A DNA stretch of 64,000 nucleotides, taken from Dromaius novaehollandiae. Its lineage: Eukaryota > Chordata > Aves > Casuariiformes > Dromaiidae. Below the pieces are notes generated by a model. It searched no databases, was not told the DNA's origin, and worked only from the letters and a program-made list of their open reading frames with translations. Below are positions 9,193-21,200 of the stretch, piece after piece (the stretch's first letter is position 1; every line of letters starts with the position of its first letter). The translations under genes were made by a program, and so were the position numbers. The DNA is taken from assembly GCF_036370855.1 (NCBI RefSeq), contig NC_088099.1:145903017-145967016 (forward strand), written 5' to 3'.

Positions 9193-9889
9193 TTTGTTTA
9201 TTTAAACAGACTGAAAAGTGCAAAATGGAGATGAACAACATGCATTTCTTTTTTTAATGTACAAAACATTATATGCACTCAAAATGTTATAATTTCTAAT
9301 ATTTTTAAAAGTTTATATTTGAGTTGTACAGAATTAAGCATTAATCAAATATTTCATTCTTACTTAACATTATCATTTCCTTAAGATATTATTGCAAGAT
9401 TTAAATTCTGTGCTAATAATGGAGAAAAAAGAAGTTTTTTTACTGTCTACCTCACTATAATGCAAGTATTTACAACTCTAAAGTTATCTGAGGTAAATTA
9501 ATATTCAGAACATTTTTACAATACACCTTTACTGGACGATACTACAACTATTACTGTATTATTAAACTTTTTTTTTTCAAAAAGTCAACTTGCTTTTATA
9601 CGTTCTATTATTTGATTAAGTAATTATGAGTTCTCAAGTAAACATTGCCTCCAGTTGTCAAATGCTGTCGAGTTAAGTTGGAGTAAGTGCCACTTTAAGA
9701 CTTACCTAAAGCCATTCTTCCTTTCTGAAGACTTTTTGTACGCTCATAACATCTTTAGTTTCCTCTTTAGTATATGCTGGTGGCATAAATATGCAAGACA
9801 TTGCATTATGATTTTATGCATTTTATGTGGTGATTTTTGTTAATGTAATTGGGGGAATGCATTACGTGGAAAAATTTCAGGCAAACATT

Positions 9890-9897
9890 TGTAAATA
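9890..9897 (+). promoter_or_regulatory. GDF6: Second Pumilio response element (TGTAAATA)
   Basis: A second exact TGTAAATA, 705 bp after the first and upstream of the distal ATTAAA. Two sites in one UTR make Pumilio regulation more plausible than a single chance match. Confidence 0.4.
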
Positions 9898-10003
9898 TCA
9901 TCTGTACCGGGCACATTTATATACACTGTATTATGATGACAAGCGAAAGATAATGAATGTTTTATAAATGATATTTATTTTTGATGCAATGGGTAATATA
10001 TTT

Positions 10004-10009
10004 ATTAAA
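10004..10009 (+). terminator. GDF6: Distal poly(A) signal ATTAAA
   Basis: ATTAAA in the context TTTATTAAATATTTCCTGG, followed within about 15-25 bp by a U/G-containing stretch (CCTGGTTATCTC). It marks the end of the AT-rich UTR-like sequence, after which base composition becomes mixed. It is the best candidate for the GDF6 transcript end. Confidence 0.45.
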
Positions 10010-10064
10010 TATTTCCTGGTTATCTCTTAGCTAATGAAGAACTATTCAATGAGTGGCTGTTTCA

Positions 10065-10660
10065 CTAAGAGAAGAATTGCAGTCCTCTCTCGTAGCAGTG
10101 TGTGCAGAGGCCCCGGTGCTCTGCGAGCGCAGGCGGTGAGGGGGCTCGTAGCTGGAGTCTCTTAGGAGAAAGGTTCATCTCAAATGCACGAGGGCTGAAA
10201 GAACCGCTCACCTGGTAGGAGCTGTGGAATGTGTTTGAAAACAAGGTTCTTTTCATGGCAAGTGGAATTTTTACCAGATCACAAGATCTGATCTCACACG
10301 TTTTTCTCTGGCAAACGCTCCCTCCCTCGGACTCGGACTTGAACAAAGGATTCCGGAATCGCACCCGGGATTTTGAATACCGGCAGCTGAGGGACCACTG
10401 CGAGGGTCCAGCCTTAGTCTGCGTGCAACTTCCAGAGGAATACTTCTGCCCAGTATTTAATACCGTTTCAAGTTTGTGACTAAAAGTAAGTTTGGAAATA
10501 GCCGCTTTAAAAAGAGCTGTAGTTTTAAAGCCCAGTTCCCTGTGTGTTTGCAGCTAGCGGCACACTGGCTGTTGCGAACGTTCATTGCTGCTCCGACCTG
10601 ACTGGTTTTCTGCGCAGGGTTGTACTGTGGAGCGAGCGTCCGCTCTCATTGTAACCGAAG
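10065..10660 (+). promoter_or_regulatory. Moderate CpG-bearing block, possible promoter
   Basis: Just past the predicted GDF6 transcript end, CpG dinucleotides reappear (for example around 10,110-10,160, 10,320-10,400 and 10,550-10,660) before the sequence becomes CpG-depleted. The block ends at an exon-like segment with a Kozak-context ATG and a strong splice donor. It could be the promoter of a downstream transcript or a GDF6-flanking enhancer with retained CpG. Confidence 0.25.
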
Positions 10661-10663
10661 GCA

Positions 10664-10739
10664 ATGGAAAAATGGCACAAAGAAAATCTGCGTCCCAGCA
10701 AGCTGGAATACACTCTAGAAAGAAAGGCAATCAAGACAG
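10664..10739 (+). other. Candidate first coding exon, product unknown
   Basis: An ATG in good Kozak context (GGCAATGG) opens 25 codons ending in a near-perfect donor (ACAG|GTAAGA), leaving phase 1. The peptide starts Met-Glu-Lys-Trp-His-Lys-Glu-Asn-Leu-Arg and is rich in Lys, Glu and Leu, which is unusual for random translation. It follows a CpG-bearing block. I do not recognise a family. It may be the start of a lncRNA or a chance pseudo-exon. Confidence 0.2.
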
Positions 10740-10744
10740 GTAAG

Positions 10745-13189
10745 ACGCCATAAACTGGAAATGACCATGATGTAAAAATCTGAAATTTTACAAAATTCAC
10801 AGATAGCAAAGCATTTAAAGGCTGAATGAAGTGTTGCTTGATTTCACTGTCCAGTGAGCAAGTGAAGCATCAGATGTATAGACATTGCTTCAGCTAAAAT
10901 AATACACTGTGTTTTTCAATGCAAGTCCCTTTTAGTATAAAAACACTATTGTTTCTATTACTAGCTCTTCCATCACAGGCTTACTAGCAAGCTGTGTTAT
11001 CACTGAGCTGTCTTTCCTGATACACCTCAGAAGTTGTACTGGGGAGCTTCGTCAGACAAAATACACCTCTGAGAGGCCTGAGAAATCTCTCCTTAGAGGA
11101 GCTCTTCAAAGCAGCAGCATGGAAGATTTTGCTGTCTTGGATGTACATTGCAGAGCTATTTGTACCATCTCCTACGTTAGCTGATTTTTGGGGAACATCT
11201 TTGATGGCCAGAAAAGGTTTGAAAGCCCACGTGTGTCCCACTTCTTCCCAAGTGGCTGTGCTTGTTGACCTCCAGGCAAGTAAGAGGACCTGAAAAGGCA
11301 CAAATATGGTCAGAATCTGGAGCATCTATTTTGGAGACAAACCTTTTGGATTTTACTATTAGAAGAGAGGAAACGCTGGCCTTTTTGAGCATGTCTTTTG
11401 GATGCTATAGTTAATATAACGTTAGCTAAGCCTATTTTGGCAAGTCTGCTGTTCCTAAAGATGGGATCTCTGTTCATTTCCTTTTTTAGTTCTGCAATAT
11501 TCTTTTGTACAAAACTGAGAAGGAGCAGTATGATTTTGAAAAGGAGATATGTAAAGATATAGCAAAGCTGATTGATTGTCTTTCCTTCCTTGCACCTCCC
11601 TTTCTCTCTCCCTCTCTCCTGCCCACCCCCCAAGTGCTCATCAGTGAACTGAACAAAAAATACCGGTGATTATTTTTTCAGCTTTTACCACAAATACTGA
11701 AAGCTTTTGTTACAGAGCAATCCAAATACGTTAATTTGGCGGAAGTGTAGCTCAGATCTCTCTGTCCTGCCAAAGTAATACGAATTTTCTTTTCCATTTC
11801 TCAACTCCCCATGCTCAAAATCATATTCAAAAAGGGGAAATAATTTCTTTTATTATGTTGCCGGCCAGAAGAGGGAGCAGAATCTATTATGTAATGGGAA
11901 TAGATAGCAGCAAATAAAAGACAGCTGAAGTGAGTCCGTTTGATTGTGTGATGTGTATCAGCAGACGTTTTGCAATTCATTGATCTCATTGACTGTGTTG
12001 CTCAAACACAAGAAAACCACTGACACTTCCTTGAAATATAGGTATGGAACAGAACAACTAAATAGAGAGTATTTGCATGAAAAAAATAGAATAGGGCTTA
12101 AGCCCTTCCTTTGTAAGTGCTGCTCCTCCTTTTTAGACCCCAAACTCCCTCTTACATTGACTTATGGGGGCTCTCATAATTTTGCAAATGATATGTGTGG
12201 GAAAATAGTGGAATGCCCTCCTTGACCAATCTTCTTCCTCACTAGCTCCATGTTGGTGAGAGGTCAGTTTACTGAAATGTGTAAAATAAGCATGCTTGTT
12301 TTTACACAGATGTGAGACCAGAAGTACCTCAAATGTTAGTTGGGGGACAGAGTTGATCATATTGTGTAGAACATGTTTCTTTATAATCTCTTAATCTTTG
12401 CTTCAAAAGCCCATCTGAAGCCTTGAGGAAGTCAAATGACTGAAATTTATACTTGTCAATCATCCAGAGTCTAGGCAGCAAAACAGTGGGTTTCAATAGC
12501 ATATAGTTTGTTCAGCTATACAGAGGCCCATGTACTGTAAAGGAGTACACTACTTTAGAATGGGGTTCTCTTGTCAGCATTCAGCTCTATTATACGATTA
12601 GATTTCCAAATATTTGCTCTTGTTTCTTTACAATGTCAGACTGGTTGTAAACTGTGGATGTTCCAGCTGTTCATTATTGTGAGAGAGGAGAGTCAACATA
12701 GTACCACTACTGTGCTCATCGTCTGCCTATTTCTTCACGACTACAGCCCTGAAAAGTAACACTTGTCCAAGCAATATTAGTTAACATGCATTATTATTTA
12801 GCACATTATATTGCTGAGAATTAAAACGGGTTCTCCCAGTGATTTAACCTGAGCTAATTTTGCACTGCATCAGCCTGGAGCAGTGTATGGGATGCTATAT
12901 TCAACCATGTGTTGTCATTTTGGCCACCTCAGTCTGTCACAGAACTAGAATTGGTTTTAACTAGGTGAGCAGACAACCCTTTTCCTGGAACTGAGAAGTC
13001 TAAAATCAGGGTGGGGACTTTTATCCCATAAGGCCACTTTTCCTGCTAATAGCTTTCTGCCCCATTTTTTTTTTCAAAGACTTTTTGGAGAAGTTTCATC
13101 CTGCAGACCATTGTTTAATCTGTGGAAGATGGTTATTTTTCTGAATGTAAGGATTTTAGTACACTTAATACTTAGGAGAGTACTAGGGT
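10745..13189. other. Intergenic sequence, nothing recognised
   Basis: Mixed-composition unique DNA downstream of GDF6. No repeat family or RNA gene was recognised. One very strong polypyrimidine tract followed by AG lies at about 11,590-11,634. Short open frames are at chance length. Confidence 0.5.
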
Positions 13190-15035
13190 AGAATAAGTGA
13201 GAAGAATCCCAGGGTACCAACATGCCAATCTAACAACGAGAGCTTTGAACTGGGTGGCTGAGAAGGAGCTCAGGTGAAGAAGAAAATTGGTGGTTTAGCT
13301 GACAATTCATTTCTAGGGTGGAAGTGGGAAATTGCAGGAGGGCCGTAGAAGAACAAAAGGGATAACATAAGGGCAAACTGCCAAACATCTGAGATGTCTT
13401 TACACTAATGCTAAGAGTATGGAGAATAAACAGGAAGAACTAGAAGTCTTGGGACACAACAAAGGCTACAGTTTAATCAGCATCACACAGACTCAGCGGA
13501 ATAAATTGCTGCACTTGAATATTAGCAGAGAGTATAATTTGTGTAGGAAGGACAGGCAGAAAAAAAGGGAAGCATATTATCTGGTATATTAGGAATGTGT
13601 GTAAGGCCAGAAAGAGGGGAGGGACAGACTTGTTGAAGATAAAATGGAGAGGAACTGTAAAGCTCTCCTAACGATTACTTAATGAGGAGGAGGAGGAGGT
13701 CAATGTAACATTTTTCGAGCAACTACTGGGAGTGTCCAGAGGATACGAGGTAGTGGTAATCAAGGACTTTATCTAGCCAGATATTTTCTGGAAGAAAAAA
13801 ACCCAGCAGAACACAGACAGTTTCTCAAGTTTTTGGAATGTGTTGGGACAACTTTTTGTTTCAAACAGCGGAGGCAGTTACAGGAGACATGGCCAGATAA
13901 GGCTATGATAGATATGACTAATAAAGAGCAACTTGCTAGAAGGTGATTGGAGCTCATGTGTCTGTGGAAAAGGATTGAGAGGAGGAGAGCAACACTAAGT
14001 GATTCCTATAAAGCAGATTTCCATAATTTCAGGGAACTGATAGAGAAGGTTCTGCAGGGAGGAACTGGAAGGAGAAAGGAGTTGAAAGGCAAGCTGGAAA
14101 AAGGCCCTGTATTAAAGGCTCCATAAGAAGCCGTCCTTCTGGGGCAGCATAGTAAGACGTCAGGGAGACTGAGTCAAGAGCTGCCTGGTCATCTGAAAAC
14201 AAGGAGGCAACTCACAAAAAGTGAAAGAAGATGCTGCACTAGGATAAGAGGAAGGCTAAAATCTAAAGAATGTTAAAGGCACTAGAAATAGGAATAAGAA
14301 GAAAAGAAAGAAAAGGATTATCACTTCACTGGAATGGTGAACAAAGGACAAATGACAGACAGCAAAGTGTGGAGCACCTTATTCTTTGGACATAAGGCAT
14401 ACCTGGTACCAGAGGTCTAACACAATTAGGGCTAGCAAGAGAATTGAAAGCCAGGCCAGATCAGGGAAAGAAAGGTGAAAGAATATCTGAATAAAACATT
14501 CAAAGCAGGATGCCCCAATGACATTTACTCTGGCATAAGCAAAGAAATAAGCACAGCCACTTCTGAAATACTAAGAATTATCTTTAAGAACACACAGAAG
14601 AATGATGAAGTACCCAGAAGTTACACATTAGCCAACTTGCCTCAAATACTTTGAAAAATACTGAAAAAAATTAAATGCTCGATAAAATAGCAATCGCAGA
14701 ATAATAACATGATAAAGACATCCAACATGAATTTGTACAGAACAAATCATATCCAGCTAGTCTCATTTTCTTCTTTGATAAAGGTGAAGTGAAACTCAAG
14801 CACTTAAGAAGAGGGAGTTCCAAATTAGCTTGCTACATTAAAGAAGTGGTTTGGGATATGTACAATGAAATGTAATAGTAACAAGTGCAAAATGTTACAC
14901 TTAAGGAGGGATAATCTTATGCATGAGATGCACAATGGAGAATTTGGCTAAATAATGCTTCTGCAGGAAAGAATCTGGTCTTTATAGTGGAATAAAAATC
15001 TGCATATGAGTTAACAAAACAATGCTGTTGCCCTG
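13190..15035 (+). mobile_element. Decayed CR1/L3-type LINE (ORF2 fragment)
   Basis: About 1.8 kb resembles the ORF2 of a sauropsid CR1-like LINE in the + orientation. The region around 13,400-13,600 matches the endonuclease start, with decayed equivalents of a stretch of the type Ile-Thr-Glu-Thr-Trp-Trp and then Phe-Arg-Lys-Asp-Arg-Gln. The region around 14,500-14,780 matches reverse-transcriptase sequence (CAACATGAATTTGTACAG followed by AACAAATCAT). About 14,860-15,020 matches the 3' part of ORF2 (AGTAACAAGTGCAAAATG). Stops and frameshifts occur throughout, so it is an old inactive copy. The match is from memory of the family's consensus, and the edges are approximate. Confidence 0.6.
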
Positions 15036-18000
15036 TTCCAGGACGTATGAAGATCATTTTCTGATGTCTTCTGGACCATTGGTGGTCTGCCGATCACAGA
15101 CTGAGTAACACTGCCTGGTGATTAAGTGTATCAGGCATGACAGGTACATATGTAAGACTGGGCAGTTCATGCCTGGGTTGTGCTAGAGTCCACAAACCGG
15201 GCGTGCTTTGGCTTCTCTCTTTCTGTGCTCTGAGAGGTATTTTGAGAAATGACTGCCAGGATGGGCCTTGCTCGGTTCATCGGAAGAGGGAGCAGTGTGG
15301 CTCCCAGGCCCTCCGTGCACAGAGCACTCTCCACAGCATTGCAGCTCATAAGGTCTTTTCGTCGTTAACTGCCTGAGAACAAGGAGATTTGGATACCATG
15401 GCACTCCTAAAAATTCCCTTATGTACTCTTCTTCAATTAACTCCCTTGAGAAATACAGGCCTAAATTTTCCTCTTAAAGTGGGAATAAGGGGATTTATTG
15501 CAATGCCTATTGTGGCACCTAAACTGGACAGTACTCCTGCGGAGATGTCATTAGTACTGAGCAGAGTGGAATAAAGGTCTCCCATAGCTTTATATAAGGC
15601 TTTCTTTTTAATACAGCCAGCTGAATGCTTGAGAATAAGACCTTTTGTTCAGTCCTACTCCAGCAGAGTCCTGTACTTGGTTAGAGCCTCTTGTTGCTAT
15701 CATAAAACAAACAATGGTTTATGGCATGACAGCAATGTGCTATTTTGATGGGCTTCTGTGAATTTACCAGACTCAAGCTGTTTTTGATGCTTGATGTGTT
15801 CCAATGAGACCAAAAAAACCCCAAACCCCAACTTCCTCACCCCCCCCCCCCCCGTTGTCTCAACTTTCCAGTGCATATTGTGCACCCGACCCTGCTCGTG
15901 TACTACAGTGGACTTGCAAATACTTTTCAGAGACTGTTCTCTGTCCTCAAACATGTCAGTCTGGAATTTCTGTTGTTCTGTTTGTCATTTACTATTCATA
16001 TTGGTTCGTGTGATGAACTCTGCAGAGGAGATTTGGATCTTATTGTGACCAGGTAAAAGCCACAGATCTGGATCATATTACTGGCCAGGTAAAAGCACAC
16101 AGAAAGCTCTGGTCCATCATGTGCCAGAAGTCCTGCAAACTTGAGAGAAATCAGGTCTTGAATGTGTTTGTGTCAGGACCTCTGAACAGCAGTGAACTGA
16201 ATCTTCCTAGTCAGCCTATTCATATATCTGTTTCACTACTGAGTAAGATCAGCATTGAGTATGTCACAGGCTCCCAAATGTTCGTTGCTTTGTTCTGTTA
16301 TTTTGGAGTGAAATAAATTACTGCTGTCACCCGGAACTGGAACTCTATAAAACATCCTCCTGTTCCTCTTTGCCAATATCTAACACCAAGCCCTGTAAGC
16401 AGACTATTTTCATTCACAGTGCTGATGTTATACTGCTCCTACTATCTATCATTCAACTGATCTTTCTTTTTGTTCTTGTAGACCAGAGTTCCACAAACCT
16501 ATTTAACCTGGGATGTACCTCTGCCAAAGACGGCTCTGCTGGGAGACAGTGCAAACAAATTCATCACTGACAAACCAGGCAGCAGAGCCGTCAAACATAA
16601 AACAGCTACAGCAAGTCTGGCTGAAAGGTTTGGGGAGAGATAGAGGAAATAAAGAAGAATTGTTCATCATTTAAGGACTTCTCGAGTATTTCTGACTTTA
16701 AATTTCTTCCTAAGGAGGAATGGACATCTTTGGGAGGTGGAGAATGCTCTGAGAAGGGCTAAACCAGATGGGATCACCCTGCGGCCATTAGAAGTGTACC
16801 AAACAATTTGAAAATGTTGACCTTTTCTTGAAAAAAAACAAAATTCTTTCTATATTTCCTGTGGAATTTTCTCTTGGCCCTGTTGACTAGTCATAAGAGT
16901 TGTCTGTGTAATGGACTGTCTTCACGACACATGAAAAATTTCTGAATTTTTCCATATTGCTGAGTACTAGAATTTGCGGGGACATCTACCCCAGCTGTCT
17001 TTTAAGTATTGCATTGTTACAAGATTTGAAAGAGCTAAAGTAGCTCAGAGAAGGCCTAAACAAATATACTCTTACATATCATGCTTCTTATAGCTTGATA
17101 TTTCTAACGTGTCTGCTTGCATCACTAGTTCTGGGGTCTGCTCTGCCCGCTCTTGGCAACCACCAGATTCATCAGGGCGACGGTGGAACTTGTTTTAGTT
17201 GGTATACCTGAATGATGCCTTTGCTTCCTTTCTCCTTTGGTTCTGGTCTTTTCTGCTTGTGGCATAAGTTTCAGCAGAAACTCCAGGGCACGTAGATCCA
17301 TCTCTATTCTAGAAAGGGGGGGGGGGTTGTGTGAGGAACTATATGCAGGCAAATTCAGAGCAGATTGTTTTATGCAGTATCAGATTCCATGGAGATGGAA
17401 CATGATATGATATGTTGAAGTGGGATATATAGCATATGGCCATAATTCAAGGAAACACATTTCTCCAGTTGGATACCTGCTATTGAGTTGGAAAACATGT
17501 GTTCTGCATTCTAGTAGGCTTCTACCAGAACAGTGAGAGGACGTAAAAGACAGGTCATTTCTGGTATGGAGTACCAGCTAATATTTACATCTACCTCACT
17601 GGTTTCGTAGGGCTGTTCAGAATTGCTTCATTTGCTCCTGCTGTCGCAACAGGCAAAGCACAACCTAAAAAGCTTTTCCCGAGCCTTTCACCCCCGCGTG
17701 CACACTGGGAGGCTGACACGTGCAAACAGGCTGGACGGCTCTGCATGTGTGGTGACGCCGGGCTGGCATCCCCAGGTCTCCTCCTCCCTCTCGCCACGGG
17801 GAGCGAAGCACACGCTGCCTCCAGGCGCAGTGCTTCTTGCAGGCACAGCCCCTGACTCCCGGCTCAGGGGATCCCCGAAATCACCCCAAATCACCCCACT
17901 CTTTTCAGCAGCGCGGCACCCACCACCCTAAGCCCACTCATGGCCAGGACACTGCAGTGAGTGGTGGGGACAGGAGCCCTGGGTTTCTTTGGGCGGAGGG

Positions 18001-18110
18001 GCTGCAGGTCTGCTGGCTCCTTTCCAGCTGGTGATGTGAGGCCGGCAGGAGCCAGTCTGTACGCGGCAGGCCTATTCCTCAAGGAAATCAGGCCCTCGGA
18101 GAGGTGAACT
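15036..18110. other. Intergenic sequence with a C run
   Basis: Unique-looking DNA with no recognised gene. It contains a C run at 15,840-15,853 and a short G run near 17,318-17,327. Open frames are at chance length and lack splice or start context. Confidence 0.5.
15840..15853 (+). repeat. Poly-C tract
   Basis: Fourteen consecutive C residues preceded by ACTTCCTCA. On the opposite strand this is a poly-G tract. Confidence 0.85.
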
Positions 18111-18260
18111 GTCAAGTGACTTAAGCTGTATTAATCATCAATTTATGCCTCCTGCCAGGCAAGGTAGGCTGTGCGTGCAGTTTCTTCTGTGGTTCAACTG
18201 CTAAATACCTCGTGGTCAGACTTATGAGTAATTACCTGCCTCAGCCTACTTTTAAATAAT
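18110..18260. promoter_or_regulatory. Candidate distal regulatory islet
   Basis: GCTGTATTAATCATCAATTTATGCC and GAGTAATTACC lie within 120 bp of a RUNX-type TGTGGTT, set in otherwise GC-neutral sequence. The mixture of homeodomain (ATTA) and RUNX motifs about 10 kb downstream of GDF6 suits a skeletal or limb element, but this is inferred from motifs only. Confidence 0.25.
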
Positions 18261-21200
18261 GGAGCAAGTATAAACCATTGCCCTGGAGTGATCCATCCTT
18301 TTCAGCACTGTCGTTCCCTGCCTGCTGATCGCCCGCTCTCCCTCCTCGTGCCCTGCTGGACTCTCCCGCTGTTCCTCTCCGTCCCAGCCAGGCACACAAG
18401 GAGATAACCAGCCCCATCCTTCACTCAGGCTAGCCACCCTCCCCTTGCACAACCTGCCCCGTGTTTTTTCTTGTGTGGACGCTGTTACTATTGCACTTAA
18501 TTAAGCACACTTAAGATTAAAATGTTTTCAAGATTTTCTGCTGTTCCTTTCCAGTCAGTATCGTGTGGTTTCTTAGGGCACCCTCCCTCAGCCCTCTTGG
18601 ACATGATGCCCTTTTCTAGTTCCTCTTTCTCTCCTGCTCCCAGCTGTGGCTATTTCCATGTTAGCCACCCCTTCCTACCACACCAGATCCCAAATCTCTC
18701 AGTCTCATAGCTCCTAAAGGTGTGTTTTGTTCAGGAGCACTGTGCCCTTGAAACCCAGCTAGTCCGATTCCTCCCCCACAGCACTAACCTGGGAAAGCGA
18801 TAGCAAAGGTAGGGGGGACTCCGCATGTTAAAAATCTGTTTTCCCTAGTGCATGTTATGTTTTTTCATTTTTGTATAAAAATGGCTACTTTTTTATGATG
18901 AGTAGCTCTCTTTTGCCCCTGGAAAACTGGGATTTCTAACAAGAGCAAAAGGGATCTTTTTGTGGGAAAAGTATCATTGGAAAATTTTCACTGTTGGTAT
19001 TAAAAAAAAGATTTTTCAAGGATTGAAGTAAAAAACCATTTTTCTGTCACTTTTTGTCTCTGCCTTCTGCACTTTCTCAAAGCCAAGGGCCAGCCAAAAT
19101 GAGAAAAGACTAAAATCTAAACATTTGAAGTTACTTTTTTACAAACATAATGAGCATTTTTATTCTGTTTAAAAAGCAACCAGTTAGAAGACTTTCTCAG
19201 CCCAGTAAGTTTTTATTTTTTGAAAAATAAGAGACCGCCCCAATGTGCAGCAGGAGCTACAGCTGGGAGAAGCTGAGACCTGGTGCTATGAGCACGGCAG
19301 AGAACAGGCGCTGGCAGACGTGCGTGTCCCCAGCACTCCCAGTGACTCCATGGGCCACTTGCTGGGACAAGCTGCTGACCTGGGCCCCTGGGCCCGTTCC
19401 TCGCACCGAGCACCCCTTCTGGGCACGTCGGAACGGATAAACCCAAGGGCAGCACTTGGCCACACAGTCTTGTCCTGAATGCTGCATTGGCTCCTACTTG
19501 ACCTAACCTGACACAACTTGCACAGTGCAACTGATCCCTTGTTTTCCCAAATTCAAAGAGATTCCTCGCAGAAAGTGGAGAAATATGTGTGTGACCTGAG
19601 GGCAGGTATAGGTGGCTCCGTCGTCAGAGATCTCTGAAGTAGCTTGGTATTTCTCTGTTGCAGATAGCCTGCGATGCAGGTTGATGCAGCAAATACTATA
19701 ATTACGCACAGTATTTCTAAAATGTTTTTTACATGCTACAGTAAAGAATGAAAATAGTTGCACAAAGACAAACCTTACCCACCATGGAGCATATGGAAAT
19801 TGCAACACATTTTCTGTCATTAGATGTTGAAATTTGTAACAAATTCGATGTTGTTACACTCCTCTTCCCTTTGTGTGCAAGTACTGCAAAGTTTGGGTTC
19901 AACAGGCAACAGCAACATTAAATTTTAAAATTTTCATTGTTTTAAACAACATTAAATGCAAAATTAAAAAAATATCAAAACCACGTAGAAAGCGGATTCC
20001 AGGGTTCTTCTGCTTTGGATTTCCTGACTGTTGTGCAGAGAGCAATTGTGTTTTCCATGAATCAGGAAGGAGAAATACTGTCATGTCACTCGTCTGAGCA
20101 CAGTAACCCAGCAGCACAGTGCCGTTCTGAATGCTTGTGATGAACTCAAAGCGCAAAGGCAGTGCTGCTGGTCAAATGTGTGTGAGGGAGTAAACAGCTG
20201 CTCATAAACACTAAGTGAAAAAGATAGGCACAATATTTGTCAATTAAAGGTGATGAGCAATCTGTAGGTCTTGATTCAACGTGCACCTGGACAATGCTTG
20301 CGCTGTCTCAGCAGAGGTGCTGGGGCCAGCAGCGGAGGTGGCCATAGCTCTGCGGTTTCCAGATGCTGCATGTCTGATCTCCATGAGCTGCTCTTGCCCA
20401 GGCTGATGGAGCCCTTGCTACATCCCTTTCCCCAGACCTCTCTGGTCCCTTGATCCTTCAGGGACAGCTTGCTCTCAGCTGCTGCCTGTGGCCAGAAGAG
20501 TCTCAGCTTCACATCAAATGGCGTTTCAGCCGTGGCATCAGCTCTTGTCCAAAGAGCCCTTCTCCAACTGGAAGCCAAATGCCTAGTCTTTAACACCTGG
20601 TAGTATCCTGGATAACATTTCTGCCTGGGTTTCCCCATCCATTAGAAGGATGCTGCCACATCCAAAGTGTCAGTGCTCGGAGAATGGCAAATGTTCCCCA
20701 CGAAGGTGGTGGCTCCATGCACCACAGGAGCAAAGGACAAGCTCACTGAATAGCTTCTGCTTCGATGTGAGGACAGCAACCAAAGAGGAAGAGCAGTGCC
20801 TCCGTCAGAAAGCGTGATGTACGGATTATCCTGGCATGGCAGTGGAGTGACCCTGGGCATACAGCGGCTGCTGAAGGACGTCCAAAGGAAGGAGTTAACT
20901 CCCAACGCTCGCAGCTGTGCACAGCCCAGAACAGCTGAGACGCAAAAGGGATTTTAGGGTCTCCAGCTTCTGTGTTCTCAGCCTGAAATAGACTTAAAAA
21001 AATCTTGATTTTTAGCAGCTTTGATGCTCAGAACATTTTGTGTGTCAAGCTCCCTTACCATCTCCCAAATTAGGCTTCCCAAATATCAACCAGCAACACC
21101 TGGTGTTAGAGTGGTTCATGGGAGTTAACAAAACTAAGACATCTTAAAAAATTTTAATCTTAAAGCCCCACATGTGAAAGAGTCGGTCCAGAGGAGGTTC

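Larger units (their letters stand above)
8112..10030 (+). other. GDF6: GDF6 3' untranslated region (predicted)
   Basis: The stop codon is followed by about 500 bp of CpG-rich sequence that shifts sharply near 8,980 into AT-rich, U-rich sequence with several ATTTA motifs, ending in ATTTATTAAATATTTCC. The AT-rich half looks like a regulated vertebrate 3' UTR. The end is placed about 20 bp after the last ATTAAA. Earlier polyadenylation at AATAAA (9,109) is possible and would give a UTR of about 1 kb. Confidence 0.6.
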
